Shown: piece after piece, positions 1 to 12,350 of the stretch
Position numbering within the stretch: position 1 is the first letter of the stretch
How the letters are laid out: the number at the start of each line of letters is the position of its first letter
Assembly (NCBI GenBank): GCA_004794655.1
Contig: SMMW01000073.1
Span: forward strand, 248,001-312,000
Source: Marisa cornuarietis
Lineage: Eukaryota > Mollusca > Gastropoda > Architaenioglossa > Ampullariidae
DNA length: 64,000 bases
Reading direction: 5' to 3'
The notes under the pieces: generated by a model
The model's input: only the letters and a program-made list of their open reading frames with translations
What the model was told of the DNA's origin: nothing
Databases searched by the model: none
Program-made: the position numbers and the translations under genes

Positions 1-119
1 TATTTAATATATATATATATATATATATTGAGAGAACATCCGTATCTGCGTGTTTTTGTTTATTGCCTATTGTACCTGCATAAAGACTTTTACTTATTAC
101 GGTTGCATTCACGTATCAA

Positions 120-122
<3 letters not shown>

Positions 123-185
<63 letters not shown>
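123..185. repeat. (GT)n microsatellite
   Basis: About 30 uninterrupted GT units. Confidence 0.97.
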
Positions 186-188
<3 letters not shown>

Positions 189-2451
189 CTTGTAGATGTA
201 GATAACATATACTTTTTTAAACAAAACATCAGTTTTAAAAATGTCTTCTTCCTAACCAGCCTAGATCTTGACTTAACTTTTGTGCAATCTCAAGATACAA
301 ATAACGTTTCTCGAGATAAATATACTTACTGATTTACTGAAGTAGATGTTTACTGGTAAAAAAAAACTAGTATGGTAACACATTTTTGTTAATCTTTCAG
401 ATTGATGTATTTTCTGGAAACAATGATTAATTAAATATACAAGCATATTACAAATTAGAAATAGAGATTAAGATTTGTAACTAAGGGCTTTTAACTAAGC
501 GTACATGTGCGTATCTGCCTATTACTTTCCTTTTATAGGTGCCACTAGGTTGTATTTTGAGCATTGTATTTGAAACTGTTTATGCTATAGTATTGACTGT
601 TTCCTTTTTATTTTCACTTTGTGAAAAAATGACTTCTAATAGAATAGTTTTTATTGTATTACAACTGCATTGTATCCAAATTGTATGAAAAGACTTAATA
701 CTGCATTCTTCATCCTTTGTCTTTTCTAAGTTTATTAAGAATAATCTGCATGCTTTACAGCGCAATAAATTGTCTCCCTTTGACTGCCACAAAAGGTGCA
801 CGTATTGTTTTTTTATCAAGTCCAATATAATCTCCATAAGCGTTTATGCCCAAAATTCTATGGGCAATTCTGCACTGAAACCGTTTTAGTCTGATGTTAT
901 TTTTTATCTTAAGACTAAGATTATTTTTGCCAAGCTTATTGGATATTTACTTTGTTTTCACACTTGCCGCAACATTTGGGTGCACGTGTGCTTTCTGTTA
1001 GTATTTTATAAAAAAAAAATTTGAAACCGTTGGTTATAGAATTAACTAAACGCTTTTTGTGCCTCTAGCGCTAAATTGTTCTTAAATATAATTTTTGCAA
1101 AATGAATTAACCTAGCCCATGCCATGCATGTCTATGTATATCTATTTTTTAGTCCACACTTAGCTGAGAGTAGAGCTTTAATTGCAAAGGTGTTTAATTC
1201 TATAGAGACCAATCTGTATCCAATTTTTGAAGAATATACGCTTGTTAATAAATAAAAATCTCGTATTTGAAATTATTGGTTTTGCGATCACTTCTTTTGA
1301 TGTTTCTAGTTTAGCGAAAAAAAAAAAAATCTTTATACGAATTTAACTCATCTTTCAAAAAATTGTGATGTACACAGTTGTTCCATACCTATTTACATCT
1401 ACACGCTTGAGGTACGCCGCAATACAATATTATACCAATAGTGCTTAGGAATAAGCAGCTTCTTAATCCATTAAAATTTAGTGCCTTTATATACTGGTAA
1501 AGATGAGGTTTGCATAAATCTTCATTGCGCACAAATTTATTGAAAATTTTCTAGTAATCTAATCAGGTTTTCCATCCCAAGTTATAGTCTTTCAACTTGT
1601 TGTATATCTGCGACAAGGGGTGTCGTGAACCTCGGGAAATGGGTACGCGAAATAAACAGAGATGCCGTAATCGAGCAGCCCTCGGGGTCATTACACTCTC
1701 GATGAAACACTTACACCAAATTGCTCGCAAAGATAATACAATCGGACTCCGAACCGCCAGCATATATCCCCAATAATAACTTCAAGACAGCTTTGCGCAG
1801 TAAAAAAAACAACCTGTTATTACATCGAGAAAGTTTACAACAAATTACAAAGAGGTAAAAATTGTCTGTTTCAAACTAAGGTTTGTCTTCTAGGGCTCCC
1901 GTTTACAATTCCTTATTTCTAATCTAAGCAACATGTCGGTTATCACACACAAAAGACTAAACCTGTTTGACACACACCTACCACTTATCTAAACACACGA
2001 ATATCTCTCGTGACGTGGAGGGCCCTCCTACGTTTCTTGACATATGGAGTCCGTTGATAAACTTTGCCAACCATAGATGCCACACACGAGCACTGAGACA
2101 CAAGACACATCTTTTGCGTCACTCGTGTCTCTCCCGTCACCTCTAAGCTGTAACTGCTGTTTAGGACTTTCCTAATGAGGAAACAACACTTATCTCCAAC
2201 CTTGAGCCCTGCTGTTTGTGACCAAACTGCTACTGGTGTGATAAAGTGCTGATCACTCTGTTGCAGAGCTCGTCTGCGTACTTCTGAGTAGGGTTGTGCT
2301 AGAGTAGCCACGATTCCAAGACTAATTCAGCAGAGGATCCGATAATAGTCTCCCTGATCCGTTACTTCTTACAACCTACCCACCCACCCCCCTCGAGATC
2401 CTTATCATTATGTACAAGCACATACATGAAAAACGTATAGGTATGCATAAA
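186..2451. other. No recognised gene
   Basis: AT-rich sequence with scattered short frames on both strands. No exon of the SRCR/Ig family, no RNA gene and no clear mobile element was recognised. A slightly GC-richer part lies at 1980-2400. Confidence 0.5.
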
Positions 2452-2880
2452 CCCATACAATCATTTATGCACACGAATAAATAGTAATATTTATCAAACC
2501 ATCAATCGTCACATATAATGTAATCAACTTAAGTGTAAGGGAATTCAGTAAATGGTAATAAACCTTTTCTTTATTTCCAGTGTATAGTTAAGAAAATAGA
2601 CAACGTCTGGTGTGCTTTACATTCTGATATCTGACAACAAAAAGTGTGAAATTTAAAAGGGGAGGGTACTAAAATGTTTTAGGGATAATATGCTTACAAG
2701 GTTCATATATTCTAGGCATAAGCGAAGAAAGTTCTTTATATTTTTTAGTTGTATTAGGAAGAAAAGGGCGCAGATCAAGCATTCCGAGTAACGCTGTTGA
2801 TCGCAGTTACAGTGAAACACATTCTATATCTTTATAAAGTATTCATTCTGCCCCTGTGTTTCAGCCACTTAAGGCGTTAT
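2452..2880 (+). repeat. Orphan copy of the gene 3/5 upstream block
   Basis: Aligns with 28640-29065 and 44505-44905. Shared stretches include GTAATCAACTT/TATAATCAATTT, AGACAACGYCTGGTGT, TTTTAGGGATAA and GAGTAACGCT. No signal exon of the gene 3/5 type follows, so a gene seems to have been lost here. Confidence 0.6.
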
Positions 2881-4325
2881 GGTTGAAAACATGTTAAATG
2901 TCACGTGTATTGCAACATTCAGACACGGATATTCTCTCTCCTGACGCGCTATTTGGCCTGTCGTTATTAAATTCGAGAACGCCAACGTAGCGTTAGGCTG
3001 ATAAGATTTTGTTGTCCTGACGAACCACTCTCTAACATCCTTTCCTGTTAAGCTAACGCTGGAGAACTTGTCCCACAGCTGAGCCACACTCGTGACAATC
3101 GTCGGCAAGATATCACCAAGAAACATCTTCAGCTACATCCGCCAGGCCATCGTCTGCACCAATAACACCGCCGATGTTGGCTAAGCTTGTCCTAGTACAC
3201 GAGAGAGAACTCTAAACTTGTTAATCATTAGGCCTGTGCCATAATTTCTCAACACAGCATGGTCAGTATTACTAGTGACTCTGAAAGTTTTTTAGGCAGA
3301 CCGCATTAAAGCTAAGGGAGGCCTTGTTATTTGATTGTCAATATTTGTCTAGTTTACAAGTAACACCGACAAGTCACAGTAAGCAAGTGCAGCGATTATT
3401 CGAATTAGAAGAGAGGTGAAAACAAAAACTTTAGTCTAGCCTTTTGCATGGAAAAGCTTGTTGTGCACACTGCATGAATAATGTTGACACTCGATGATAC
3501 ATGTCCTTGACACAGCAAACAAATAACAACCATCACGAACAACGGAAATTATCGGAAATTGATGTGAACATCACACAATCTAAGCTCGATCTCCGTTAGC
3601 ATTACACAATACTTACATAATGTGAATCAGGATACTAAACCACATCTCTAGAAAGTTTTTGGAAACCCGAGACACAATGCAGTCTTCGTTTGTTGTGGCA
3701 GTGGTGGATTCTTTCTTCTCTCTTTCATTTCTCTTTGTCTCTAAAGTGCGCTTGTATGCATATGCGAACGCTTATTGTCAGCATTACAATGACAAATATA
3801 CATTAAATAGAGTAACAAAAACAAATAATCACAAAGTAATATGATACTTTCTTCTTGGATTACAAAGCGCGTACGAGGCAAAAGACAGAGATAAGAGAAG
3901 AGAGGGAGGTTAAATAAAATTACGTATGTTGGTTTTAATCTTAACGATTACCATGAGACAGAATTACTCAATACCATTAGAAACATCAGATTAAAATGTT
4001 TTCTTATGACTAGATGTTGCAGCAAAAGTGAAGCGCAGTGGGGAAATTCCGCTTTAAGAGGCAGGAAATCATTAGCATAAATCCTGTTCACAGAATATCA
4101 GTCAGTGCGACCCAGTCTTGCTACAGGCAGAGGTCGAGGTTACAACAACAATAAAACTATGCATCTTTGTCTAATCAAGGTCTTAGAATATCATACACAT
4201 TTCTTTGAGCACAAAACAATGCTTGTGACTGTGTGGAATTGTTTGTGCTTTTTTGCATGTGTACTTATGTGCAAACACGCACACAGTACACGAAATACAG
4301 ATACATGCATACATGCACGCAGAGC
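2881..4325. other. No recognised gene upstream of gene 1
   Basis: No recognisable exon. A minus-strand frame at 2869-3126 has no features that set it apart from chance. Confidence 0.5.
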
Positions 4326-4426
4326 GGCTTTCGGAGCTTAATTCAAGAATTTACTTCCGCGAGCAGCAGTCTGTCGCTAAACTCACGGCGTCAGTTTCGC
4401 TCTCGGTCCACTGCACACTGGCCATC
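4326..4426 (+). promoter_or_regulatory. Gene 1 5' leader, shared with gene 7
   Basis: The bases before the gene 1 ATG align with 60250-60367 before gene 7. Shared parts include AATTTACTTCC (about 4348) and GTCCACYGCACAC next to GCCATCATGG. They look like 5' UTR or proximal promoter. No TATA box was recognised. Confidence 0.45.
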
Positions 4427-4484
4427 ATGGCTCATGGAGGTGTCAGTGCTTACTTGATGTATCTTCTCCTGATGCGTTGTATGG
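4427..4484 (+). CDS. Gene 1 exon 1: signal peptide
   Basis: ATG in the context CATCATGG opens MAHGGVSAYLMYLLLMRCM, a short hydrophobic leader. It ends in phase 1 at a perfect GTAAGT donor. The length is 58 nt, identical to every other first exon in the array. Confidence 0.85.
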
Positions 4485-7400
4485 GTAAGTCTGTCTGTCT
4501 GTCTGTCTGTCTTTTCTGGCTTTCCTGGCTTTCCTTATTCTAGACAGTGTGTATAAAAATATAGCGCCGTAAAGTAGTAAAGTGGTAAAGACCTCACTCA
4601 AGGATGTTGCTATCCATCTTATTTCCTCACTGATTTTCGTCATATCTAATGTTCTATTTACGGCTTTGTAATCGTTCGGCCGTGATAAACTACATTCATT
4701 CGGTTATCTGATGCACTTTATTTTGTGCACTATTCTATTTCATGTTATTTTATCATTTACCATAATCCAACATGATCTTAACGTTTTAGCTGTAGAGTTG
4801 ACAGTACGTCTTGTGAACGGAAACACGTGGTTTGGTCTTCTGGAAGTTTTACATGACGGAGCATGGAGTACAGTGTGCAATCGTGGCTTTGGACAGAAGG
4901 AAGTGCAGGTGGTTTGCAAGATGCTTTATATACAAAGGTCAGTTTTATGTTATACCAATATAATTTTATGGATCTTCGACATACGCTATTCAGTGCAACC
5001 ATTTTAGTTCGTATCATAGCTATCGTTGCATACAGTTGTAAAGTTCTTTTGAAAGAAAATAAAATTTTAAGCAGTCTGAAAATTCTATCGAAAGTATTTT
5101 ATAATAACATCATATTTAAAAAAAAAATCAGTACTACTGCTAATCATCATCTTACTGTCATAACTATCAGTAGTATTGCCAGCATGTACTGATTAGCACT
5201 GGAATAAGTATTTTGTAGCTGAAACCAAGTAAAAGGAAAGATATTATTTTTCCTGCCTATAATGACGATGAAGAACCTATTGCAATTGATAAAAATATAG
5301 TTTGAGTTAGTATATATTTTATTTTACCAATCTTTTAGTAGAAACGTCTTTCTGACGAGGTTCTTAAGTTCTGAGATTTTGAACAACAGCTATTGCAATC
5401 ATTCATATGATTTTACGCATGGTGTTGGAGTTTTCAGTGTCTTTTGTTTGCTTTTGTCTTCATCTCTAGTGAATAATGCGAGACTGAACTAAATTCTTCT
5501 TTCTCTGATGTCTGCAGCCCACACGCTCTCGCCCTCTCCTTGTCCCCGTACCTCAGGGGAAGTGATGAATCCAGAATTATATTTTGTGACCTGGACTGTG
5601 ATGGTACAGAAGACAGCTTAGCTCAGTGTAAACACAGTGGGTTGTATAACAATAACTGCACACACGACAATGACATCAGTGTGAACTGCGCTGTTGGTAA
5701 GACCTGTATTTTCTCGTTTTTTAAGACGTATGCACAATATTCCTAACATGTTTGTGTGTCCTTTAAATAGCTCTTTTAGCTGCACACACAGATGCAAATG
5801 AATAAAAACATTGTCTGCCTTGTGCATAATTTATCAAGGTACACGAGAAAACTTAAAAATCACTGCAAAAATGTTAAGAATATTTATATCATAGATGGGT
5901 GTCTAAGAAGTGAAGGGATAAACAAATAATAGCAGTAATTGTGAAGTGTCAGTGATAATAAACCGTGAGTTTAAAATGTTGAACTAAAACTGAGCAACCA
6001 TTGGCATACCATCTGGGACCATACAAAGAAAATGGTCTCACACACACACACACGAACATACAGACACATGCACACACTCACACACGCACACAAACAGCAT
6101 ATTTTGGCTTATACTTTATCCGCAAGCTGATAAAAAGCGTTATGAGTTAAATAAATGTAAAAAAATGTAACAGAAACAACATGTGGTATGAGCATGTAAG
6201 CACCCAAAATAAACGCTCAGCTAATGTTTGCTGTTTGTGGTGCATAACATTTAAGTAATAACTATATAAAAATATTATTCTAGAACAAGAACAGTCATTC
6301 GTATAAAATATGAAGAGCAATTGATGAAATGTCACTACATAGTGTATCGCAAACCCTTGACAAACCTATGACTATGATATTTTAAACAAGCATATGACCA
6401 GTAAAATTATTACCATAGTCATTATCTTTTCAGTTAATTGCTGAAATTTTTCAGACCATTAGCAACGGTTTAATTTAAAATAGAAAATTTGACAATTTTT
6501 CTCTAAAACAAGATGCGGAATATCGTCTCGCTGGTACACGTCGTATCAGACATGACATGGGACGTCTAGAGATCCTTGTGGGTCCGCTGGCCAGACAAAC
6601 TGCGCGAGGGGAAGTGACTGTTTTGAAACGTATGTGGAGCGGCATCTGTGGTAACAAGTACTCTTCCATTACTGCTAGAGTCATCTGCAATCAGCTTGGC
6701 CACGCTTCGTGAGATTTCTCTTGATTATTTTCTTACACAGTGATTATTGTCATGATAATTTTGGACCGTTTGTGATTTGTTTATTGTTCACTACTTTTTA
6801 ATGGGTCATGACACTTTAAAGTTAAGATTCTAAAATACAATTTGTCTATTGCAATATTAAGAGTATTTCTCGGGTTTATTGGAAAGGACGATTATAATCT
6901 ACCCTAAAGTATGTATACCATGTATATCTAAAAAGTACATATAACTTTTTTCCATTTGTAGAAGCGGAGCCTTGCTTGTTCCTGGATCATCGTTTGGCCC
7001 GAGAACTGGATTTTGGTTGACAGAGGGTAACTGTACAGGTGACGAAACTAGTATCACCGCTTGTGTCCAGCTTGTAACCGGCTACAGTGGAACATGCCCC
7101 TTACAAGAAATTGGCGTGATCTGCAGCAATTGTGAGACCATTGTTACCAATCATACTAGAATATTTATATTTGAAGCTTACAGTGATGTTTTAAGATTTA
7201 AATTAAAAAAAAATTATTGTAGTTAGTTTTTTTACTCGTTCTCTTTTAGTATTTTTTTAGTATATTTATTGTAAAATTTCGTGTTTCTGAATCTATTTAC
7301 CTTACAGCAAACCCTGGTCTGTACATACTTCTTGAAACAACAGGAAACGACGTGGCCTACCCTCCTTTTGAAGGAAGTAATGTAAGTTTTAAGTGTCAAG

Positions 7401-9449
7401 GTACGAAGGCGATTCTTGCAGAAGCCACCTACACCTGGACAGAGACTGCAGGTGGACGTCCTTCTGGGGCATACCTTATCTTTGAAACTCTGACAAGAGC
7501 ACATAATGGACACCGAGTGAAGTGTGTAGCAGACGTTCTCTACAATGGTAGTCATGAGAAGGTGTCTAGTGAACCAGTTAAACTACAGGTTTACTGTAAG
7601 TATATGAAACAGCGTTAGAGAAAAACGAAAATAAAATACAAATCTAAGGTCTAATAACACGCAAAATTATACGAATTAAGAAATCTTGGTTACAGAAGTA
7701 TTTATCTAGCATAAATTTAGCATTTTTAATAACATGTCGATAGAGCTCACACTTTTATTTATAAATTTATCGACAACATGAATTTTAAAACAGTTTAATA
7801 AGGCAGTAATGGTGGCAAAATTTAACTTTTTTATCATTGTTTTTTGTATCTTACATTCTAGATAAATGGTGCCTACTTTATGAATCAATGTTTTGAGAAT
7901 TAATCCGGTAACACATTATTATTAAGGAAGTGTAATTGCATGATCCCTAGATTTCTTTTTATTTGAGCACAATATTTATTTTCTATTTTCAGACAATATG
8001 TTGATTAGTATTACGTCCGATGTAAACACCTGCCAGCCCCAGACGACAACTTCAAATACGTGTTTCATCACTAATGGCCAAAATGTTACACTCGTGTGTT
8101 CAGCTATAAGCAACCCTCCTCCTGTGTTATTCCAGTGGTCTGGAAAGGAAAAGGGAACCAACGAGCAGCTGCAGATTATTTCGGCAAATGTTTCAAGACA
8201 CGAAGGCCGCTACAACTGTACTGTCTTCACCAAATCGGTTGATGGTGACAACCGACTGCCCTTATCAGCATCTTACATGTTTACTGTCATTGTTCAAGGT
8301 TCTGGTCTTTTAAGTTACCGTAAAAAGTGACTAGTAAATATGTATTTTTTAATCAGCAAAACCGAAACAATATTAAAAATAAAAAGTAAATCACCATTGA
8401 CATGCAGAATAGTCTCAACAAGAGTGCCGTGTTGTCGAAACAACATAAAGAGTATGTTCATTTTACATAAATCAATGAACAAATAAATAAGCAATACATG
8501 ATACAAAAGATGAGTTCTTAAAGGGGTGAATGAAAACGATTGATTAAACGAAAGTGATTTTTAAAGAGGAAAACGATTTTTGAAAGGAAATGACCATTTG
8601 CCGCATTCACTCGTACTTTTGTTTAGTCAAATTTCTTAAATAGCTTTTTTCTTATTCTCTTTAAACACCAGAAGCACCAGATGTGATAGAGTTCACTGCT
8701 AATGGTGAAGACAACACGACAATTATTGTTGACGAGAATTCCAATGTCAGCCTATTGTGCAAGGCAGTCGGAAGGCCAGCACCTAACATGGTCCTCAGAA
8801 GTGATGCAAGTAGACGTGAACTGAGCAGACTTACTCAAGTTGATCTACAATCCACTAATAAAGAAGGAAAAATAAGCTTTTTCCTGCCTGAAATTAGCTG
8901 CCAGGACTCTGATACCTACATATGTGAAGCGGAAAATTCGGTAGGACACGCCAGTCAGACTCTCATGATACTTGTGCCCTGTAAGTATTATAAAAAGTTT
9001 ATAAGATTAACATATTTTAAGAAATCAAATCTCTTACAAATAAAACTAATAAAAACAATATGCATTTTAATTTAGCGTCGCTCCTTCTGAAATGAATGAA
9101 GCTGTTTACATTCAAATGTTGTATCAATGTGCAGGTGCTCCCAGAATAAAGGATTTGAAAAGACAACTTTCAACCGTTAAAAGTCTTGCTTTTCAAAGCT
9201 CTTTCACTTTAGAAGTGATAGCATACCCGGCACCCTACGTGAAGAAAATGGCGTATTATGGACCAGAGAACGACACAGTAGGTCTGCTGGAGGACCGGTT
9301 ACATGTGACCTGTGGGGCAAAAGATTTTGCACCTGCCGTGGTTACCTGTAACGTTACTATTGTCAATGTGTCTGACGACAGCGTCTACCAGATTGTTTTC
9401 GACAATGGGCTTGGAGACTTGCCTTTAAATTTTACAAGGAAAACTCTCG
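4427..9449 (+). CDS. Gene 1, spliced: secreted SRCR-hinge SRCR-Ig x4 protein
   Basis: Nine exons: 4427-4484, 4790-4937, 5518-5696, 6513-6708, 6962-7131, 7308-7595, 7993-8298, 8672-8980 and 9135-9449. They join in one open frame of about 656 codons. The order is signal peptide, canonical SRCR (two exons), divergent SRCR (two exons), then four Ig-like exons. The SRCR domain keeps the six cysteines and the intron-split layout of group A SRCR domains. No membrane segment is visible, so a secreted recognition protein is inferred. The C-terminal exon is uncertain; candidates start at 9651 (stop after three residues) or 10024. The first exon and its upstream bases resemble those of gene 7. This is the only member here with all four Ig types, so it may show the fullest architecture. 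No orthologue name is recognised. Confidence 0.8.
4490..4513. repeat. (CTGT)n tract next to a splice donor
   Basis: Five CTGT units starting directly at the gene 1 exon 1 donor. Confidence 0.9.
4790..4937 (+). CDS. Gene 1 exon 2: SRCR 5' half
   Basis: Follows TTTTAG and enters in phase 1. It reads LTVRLVNGNTWFG, then LEVLHDG, WSTVC and QVVCKML, the first half of an SRCR domain with cysteines C2 and C3. It leaves in phase 2 at GTCAGT. Confidence 0.88.
5518..5696 (+). CDS. Gene 1 exon 3: SRCR 3' half
   Basis: Follows TCTGCAG. It contains FCDLDCDGTEDSLAQC, NNNCTHD and ISVNC, carrying the last four SRCR cysteines. The usual YGEGSG stretch is replaced by LRGSDES. Phase 2 in, phase 1 out at GTAAGA. 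Confidence 0.87.
6039..6096. repeat. Imperfect (CA)n tract
   Basis: Interrupted CA repeat in gene 1 intron 3. Confidence 0.85.
6513..6708 (+). CDS. Gene 1 exon 4: divergent SRCR 5' half
   Basis: Starts after AAACAAG and reads YRLAGTRR, MGRLEIL, SGICG and ARVICNQLG. It aligns with the hinge exons of genes 2, 3, 5 and 6 but has about 15 extra residues between GRLEIL and the first cysteine. Phase 1 in, phase 2 out at GTGAGA. The acceptor is weak in pyrimidines, so the start may be slightly off. Confidence 0.75.
6962..7131 (+). CDS. Gene 1 exon 5: divergent SRCR 3' half
   Basis: Acceptor TTTGTAG. Contains NCTGDETSITAC, GTCPLQE and IGVICSN, with the last four SRCR cysteines. Phase 2 in, phase 1 out at GTGAGA. 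Confidence 0.83.
7308..7595 (+). CDS. Gene 1 exon 6: Ig-like domain, type 1
   Basis: One 96-residue Ig-like exon, symmetric in phase 1. The core is GSNVSFKC, YTWTE, then RAHNGHRVKC, giving the Cys-Trp-Cys pattern of an Ig fold. It has several N-glycosylation sequons. It matches the first Ig exon of genes 3, 5 and 6. Confidence 0.88.
7993..8298 (+). CDS. Gene 1 exon 7: Ig-like domain, type 2
   Basis: Starts after CTATTTTCAG. The core is QNVTLVC, SNPPPVLFQW and HEGRYNC, and it matches the second Ig exon of genes 5 and 6. The donor is uncertain: GTTCTG at 8299 fits the homologues, while GTAAAA at 8320 also keeps phase 1 and adds seven residues. Confidence 0.82.
8672..8980 (+). CDS. Gene 1 exon 8: Ig-like domain, type 3
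   Basis: I-set-like Ig exon. The core is SNVSLLCKAVGRPAP, then CQDSDTYICEAENSVG. It runs from phase 1 to phase 1 with a strong GTAAGT donor. It is paralogous to 23268-23576 in gene 2. Confidence 0.88.
9135..9449 (+). CDS. Gene 1 exon 9: Ig-like domain, type 4
   Basis: Starts after TGTGCAG with CAPRIKDLKRQL. Later parts are RLHVTCGAKDFAPAVVTC and SVYQIVFDNGLGD. It is paralogous to the last exon of gene 2. The domain is atypical: no clear core tryptophan, but the final Y-Q-I strand and a cysteine pair remain. Confidence 0.83.
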
Positions 9450-10023
9450 GTAACTATATACATTTTGATTGACACCTACTTTTAAAGAGTTTGATTGACA
9501 CATAAGCAATCACACGGACAAATTACTCCAAAAAGTTTTGACTGTTTTTAACCATCCGGTCACCTTCTACTGTCCGTTAAAGTTTTGTTTCGGTTGTCTT
9601 ATCCGTTTTGTTTTTTTCTTCTGGGATGACAAGTAATCAATGTGCTTCAGGTGAGTATTAAACTTTTGCAATGGAGACTCTCAAACGTACTAGGGAAGCT
9701 TCTTCGATTACCTTTATCGACGACTATTTTGCTTAATAAGAAACATTGTCCGCTTTTGTATTAGAGAGATATAACATCAGCATGTATTCATTCTACACTA
9801 GATCTGACTGTATGATCAAGACATTAAATTACTAAAAGATTTGACTTACTATCAGACAACTTGCTATCTTCAGTAGCTTTAGTTTATTTTTATAGAGACT
9901 TTTGAATATGACTTATTTGTTACCGTGTATTAACGTGTTTGAATCTTACTATTCTTATATTTAGAAAATAATTCTGTATGGCAGTGTCTAAAAGGCATAA
10001 TGATTTTTCTTAATTTTTCTCAG

Positions 10024-10076
10024 ACTCTTTATACCTCGCCGGGCTGCATTTCATTGCATTTTACTACAGAGGGTAA
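10024..10076 (+). CDS. Gene 1 possible terminal exon
   Basis: A strong acceptor (TTTTTCTCAG) in phase 1 is followed by about 17 mostly apolar residues, then TAA. An AATAAA lies at 10367. It would end the protein but is too short for a normal membrane anchor. No homologous exon was found in the other genes, so this is tentative. Confidence 0.2.
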
Positions 10077-11261
10077 GACTGGACGATATCAGGGAAGTAT
10101 ATTCGAGCGCTCATGACCCACAGACAAGCCGTTTGTATCAGTTTGACTCAGGCTTGAATTAATAGTGAGGTATTAAAGTGAGTTTAGTGTGTGACAAGTT
10201 TGAATCTTGTCAAAGTTTTACTTACTTTGGTGTTTATTTTGCTGTACACAGATTTCAAGGAAATCCGCTTACGGGCGTCACTACTGGCTGCAACGATCTC
10301 TTAGCTGTCTGCTCTGTGTCTAAAGACTTTCATGATGCTTCTACGGATTAACAAAAAAATATTGCAAATAAAGATTTAAAAATTGATGACAGTATATGAA
10401 GTGATATAGATGAACAAAAATCTTGCTAACGAGAAAATATATAGGAAATCGAGAGAAGAAAAGTAGGAGCAGAAAGAACAATAAAGATGGGTACTTTCTT
10501 AAATTACGGTATTGTTGTACTCCATAGCTACTTATTACTTAAATAAATAAAGTAGAAAAAAGAAACATATAGCTCACTTCACACAGTGTGTCGGCGCTAC
10601 AGCAGTCACATTCAGAAACAAGCAGTTCCTGGTAAAGTTTTGAAATTTTCATAACAATAAGAGTATGGAAGTCAACAAAACTACTACAATATAGGGGACT
10701 GTGGTCATCCTTACATAAACATTCAAGACACAAATAACTAACTTGTTGAGGAGAGAACAAAACGGATACAATGTAGAGGACTATGGTCATGATTATGTTT
10801 GTAGTAATGACAAAAAAGAACTACAGAAAAAACACAAATACGAGAAGTGTACGCAAAGAATGTCTTCAATCCCTTCCCTTCGAGCGGAGTAAAAACAAAT
10901 TCCTTTTGCACATTACATTTAAAGTCCGTTCTTTATCCATTTCTGTTTTTCGATGCCATGCCAGGAAAAGTTCCACACTTCTATTTGCTCACGGAACCCG
11001 CATCCTACTAGCGTCTATTAAAACTTTATGGAGTACATTTAATCTTACGGCCTTTACATAAAAATTTACAAGTAATGTTAAGTTCTTTGAATTTCAAATT
11101 TGTGAAAATTAGGGATTATGACCATCTTCCGAGGTACCATCCAACCAGACGCTACGCTTTCGCTCAGCACCCACTAGCGCCGGCGATGTTAAAAGAGTGT
11201 CTATAACAAACTATGATCATTATGCACAACTTAATCTCAGAAGGAGAGATATGCAATTATA

Positions 11262-11294
11262 ACACACACACACACACACTCACACACACACACA

Positions 11295-11334
<40 letters not shown>
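11262..11334. repeat. (CA)n(CGCA)n compound microsatellite
   Basis: CA units followed by about ten CGCA units, between genes 1 and 2. Confidence 0.95.
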
Positions 11335-12082
11335 TTGAAGTCGGGTTGCACATAATAATACCTTAAAATATGCATTGCACACTCATTCTTTGATGAACTT
11401 GTTTGTTTTTCTCGTATTTGCCTCTGCATTTCATTTCACAAGGACAGATTTTAATTTCCTTGCTTACAGTGCATTCTCTTTTTTTTCGCAGCTCATGCGT
11501 GATGCTAGTAGCATCATAACATATGCAATCCAGACATTACACTTTCATTTGTAAGAATCTATTCTAGAAAAATTTCTGAAATAGACAATTTCAATTATCT
11601 AGTAGCATTGCTTTTATATATTATAGTGTCTATGTCACAGTGTAATACGCAACTGGTCAGCTGCTTTGTCAAAGAAACGAGGAATAAACATTAACTGGCA
11701 CCAATCAGTCGTTCTAAGAGGAAATAAGAAAAAACAAGAAATAATTGAACGGTTAAACACTAAAAACACCTTAGAGCTTATCAAGTAAAGAAAAATATTG
11801 TTAACAGATGCATTTAAAGGTTATCAGGGTGGATAAAATGGGGTCCATCTTATACAGATGCCCGGAATAAAGGCAACAATGAACAAGAAGACCTGTTTTC
11901 AAAGTAAACCACAAGCGAGCTGTTTGCGGTGACGTAAGACAAAGCTAAGAAAGAACAGGTAGGCATAGTCTTACAACATGCATAGAGATGGGCATGCACA
12001 ATATTGTAGATATGCATTGATGCACGTGTGTGTGTACGACACACGTACCTGTCCGCCATACGCGCGCACTCTTTTTCTCTGT

Positions 12083-12097
12083 CAATCTCTCTCTCTT

Positions 12098-12133
<36 letters not shown>

Positions 12134-12135
12134 AC
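12083..12135. repeat. (CT)n(CA)n microsatellite
   Basis: Pyrimidine tract then about 14 CA units, immediately upstream of the gene 2 leader. Confidence 0.93.
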
Positions 12136-12159
12136 TAATTAAGTCGCCAAACGGAGAGT

Positions 12160-12292
12160 TAAGCAGGTGACAAATTACTTCCTTGACGCCACAGCTGGAG
12201 CCCTCACAGTTGGATTTTCAGCCATCACTCTGTCAACAGGCCGGACTGTCCACACTGCCCTGCATCAGTTTAGTCTGCACACACTAAATACG
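12160..12292 (+). promoter_or_regulatory. Gene 2 5' leader
   Basis: Bases between a CT/CA microsatellite and the gene 2 ATG. It contains AAATTACTTCCTTGA (about 12173), similar to the leaders of genes 1 and 7. No TATA box was recognised. Confidence 0.35.
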
Positions 12293-12350
12293 ATGATGTG
12301 CAAAGTTATCAATGCCTACTTGACATTCGCTTTCCTTCTTCTAGGCTTGG
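12293..12350 (+). CDS. Gene 2 exon 1: signal peptide
   Basis: Opens [19 protein letters not shown] and ends in phase 1 at a GTAAGT donor. From the first of two adjacent ATGs the exon is exactly 58 nt, like its paralogues. Confidence 0.82.

Larger units (their letters stand above)
10077..12159. other. Intergenic, genes 1-2
   Basis: AATAAA at 10367 may end gene 1. Otherwise AT-rich with a CA/CGCA microsatellite. No exon seen. Confidence 0.5.

Noticed and set aside
129..332. Frame with a Cys-Val repeat at the start
   Set aside because: It is a translated GT microsatellite; the same holds for frames at 13257, 25548, 47461 and 60525.
2869..3126. Minus-strand 85-residue frame
   Set aside because: No recognisable domain, promoter or paralogue; length is within chance for this sequence.
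10783..11061. Plus-strand 92-residue frame after gene 1, considered as a basic tail like genes 5 and 6
   Set aside because: No similarity to those tails, and no suitable phase 1 acceptor.
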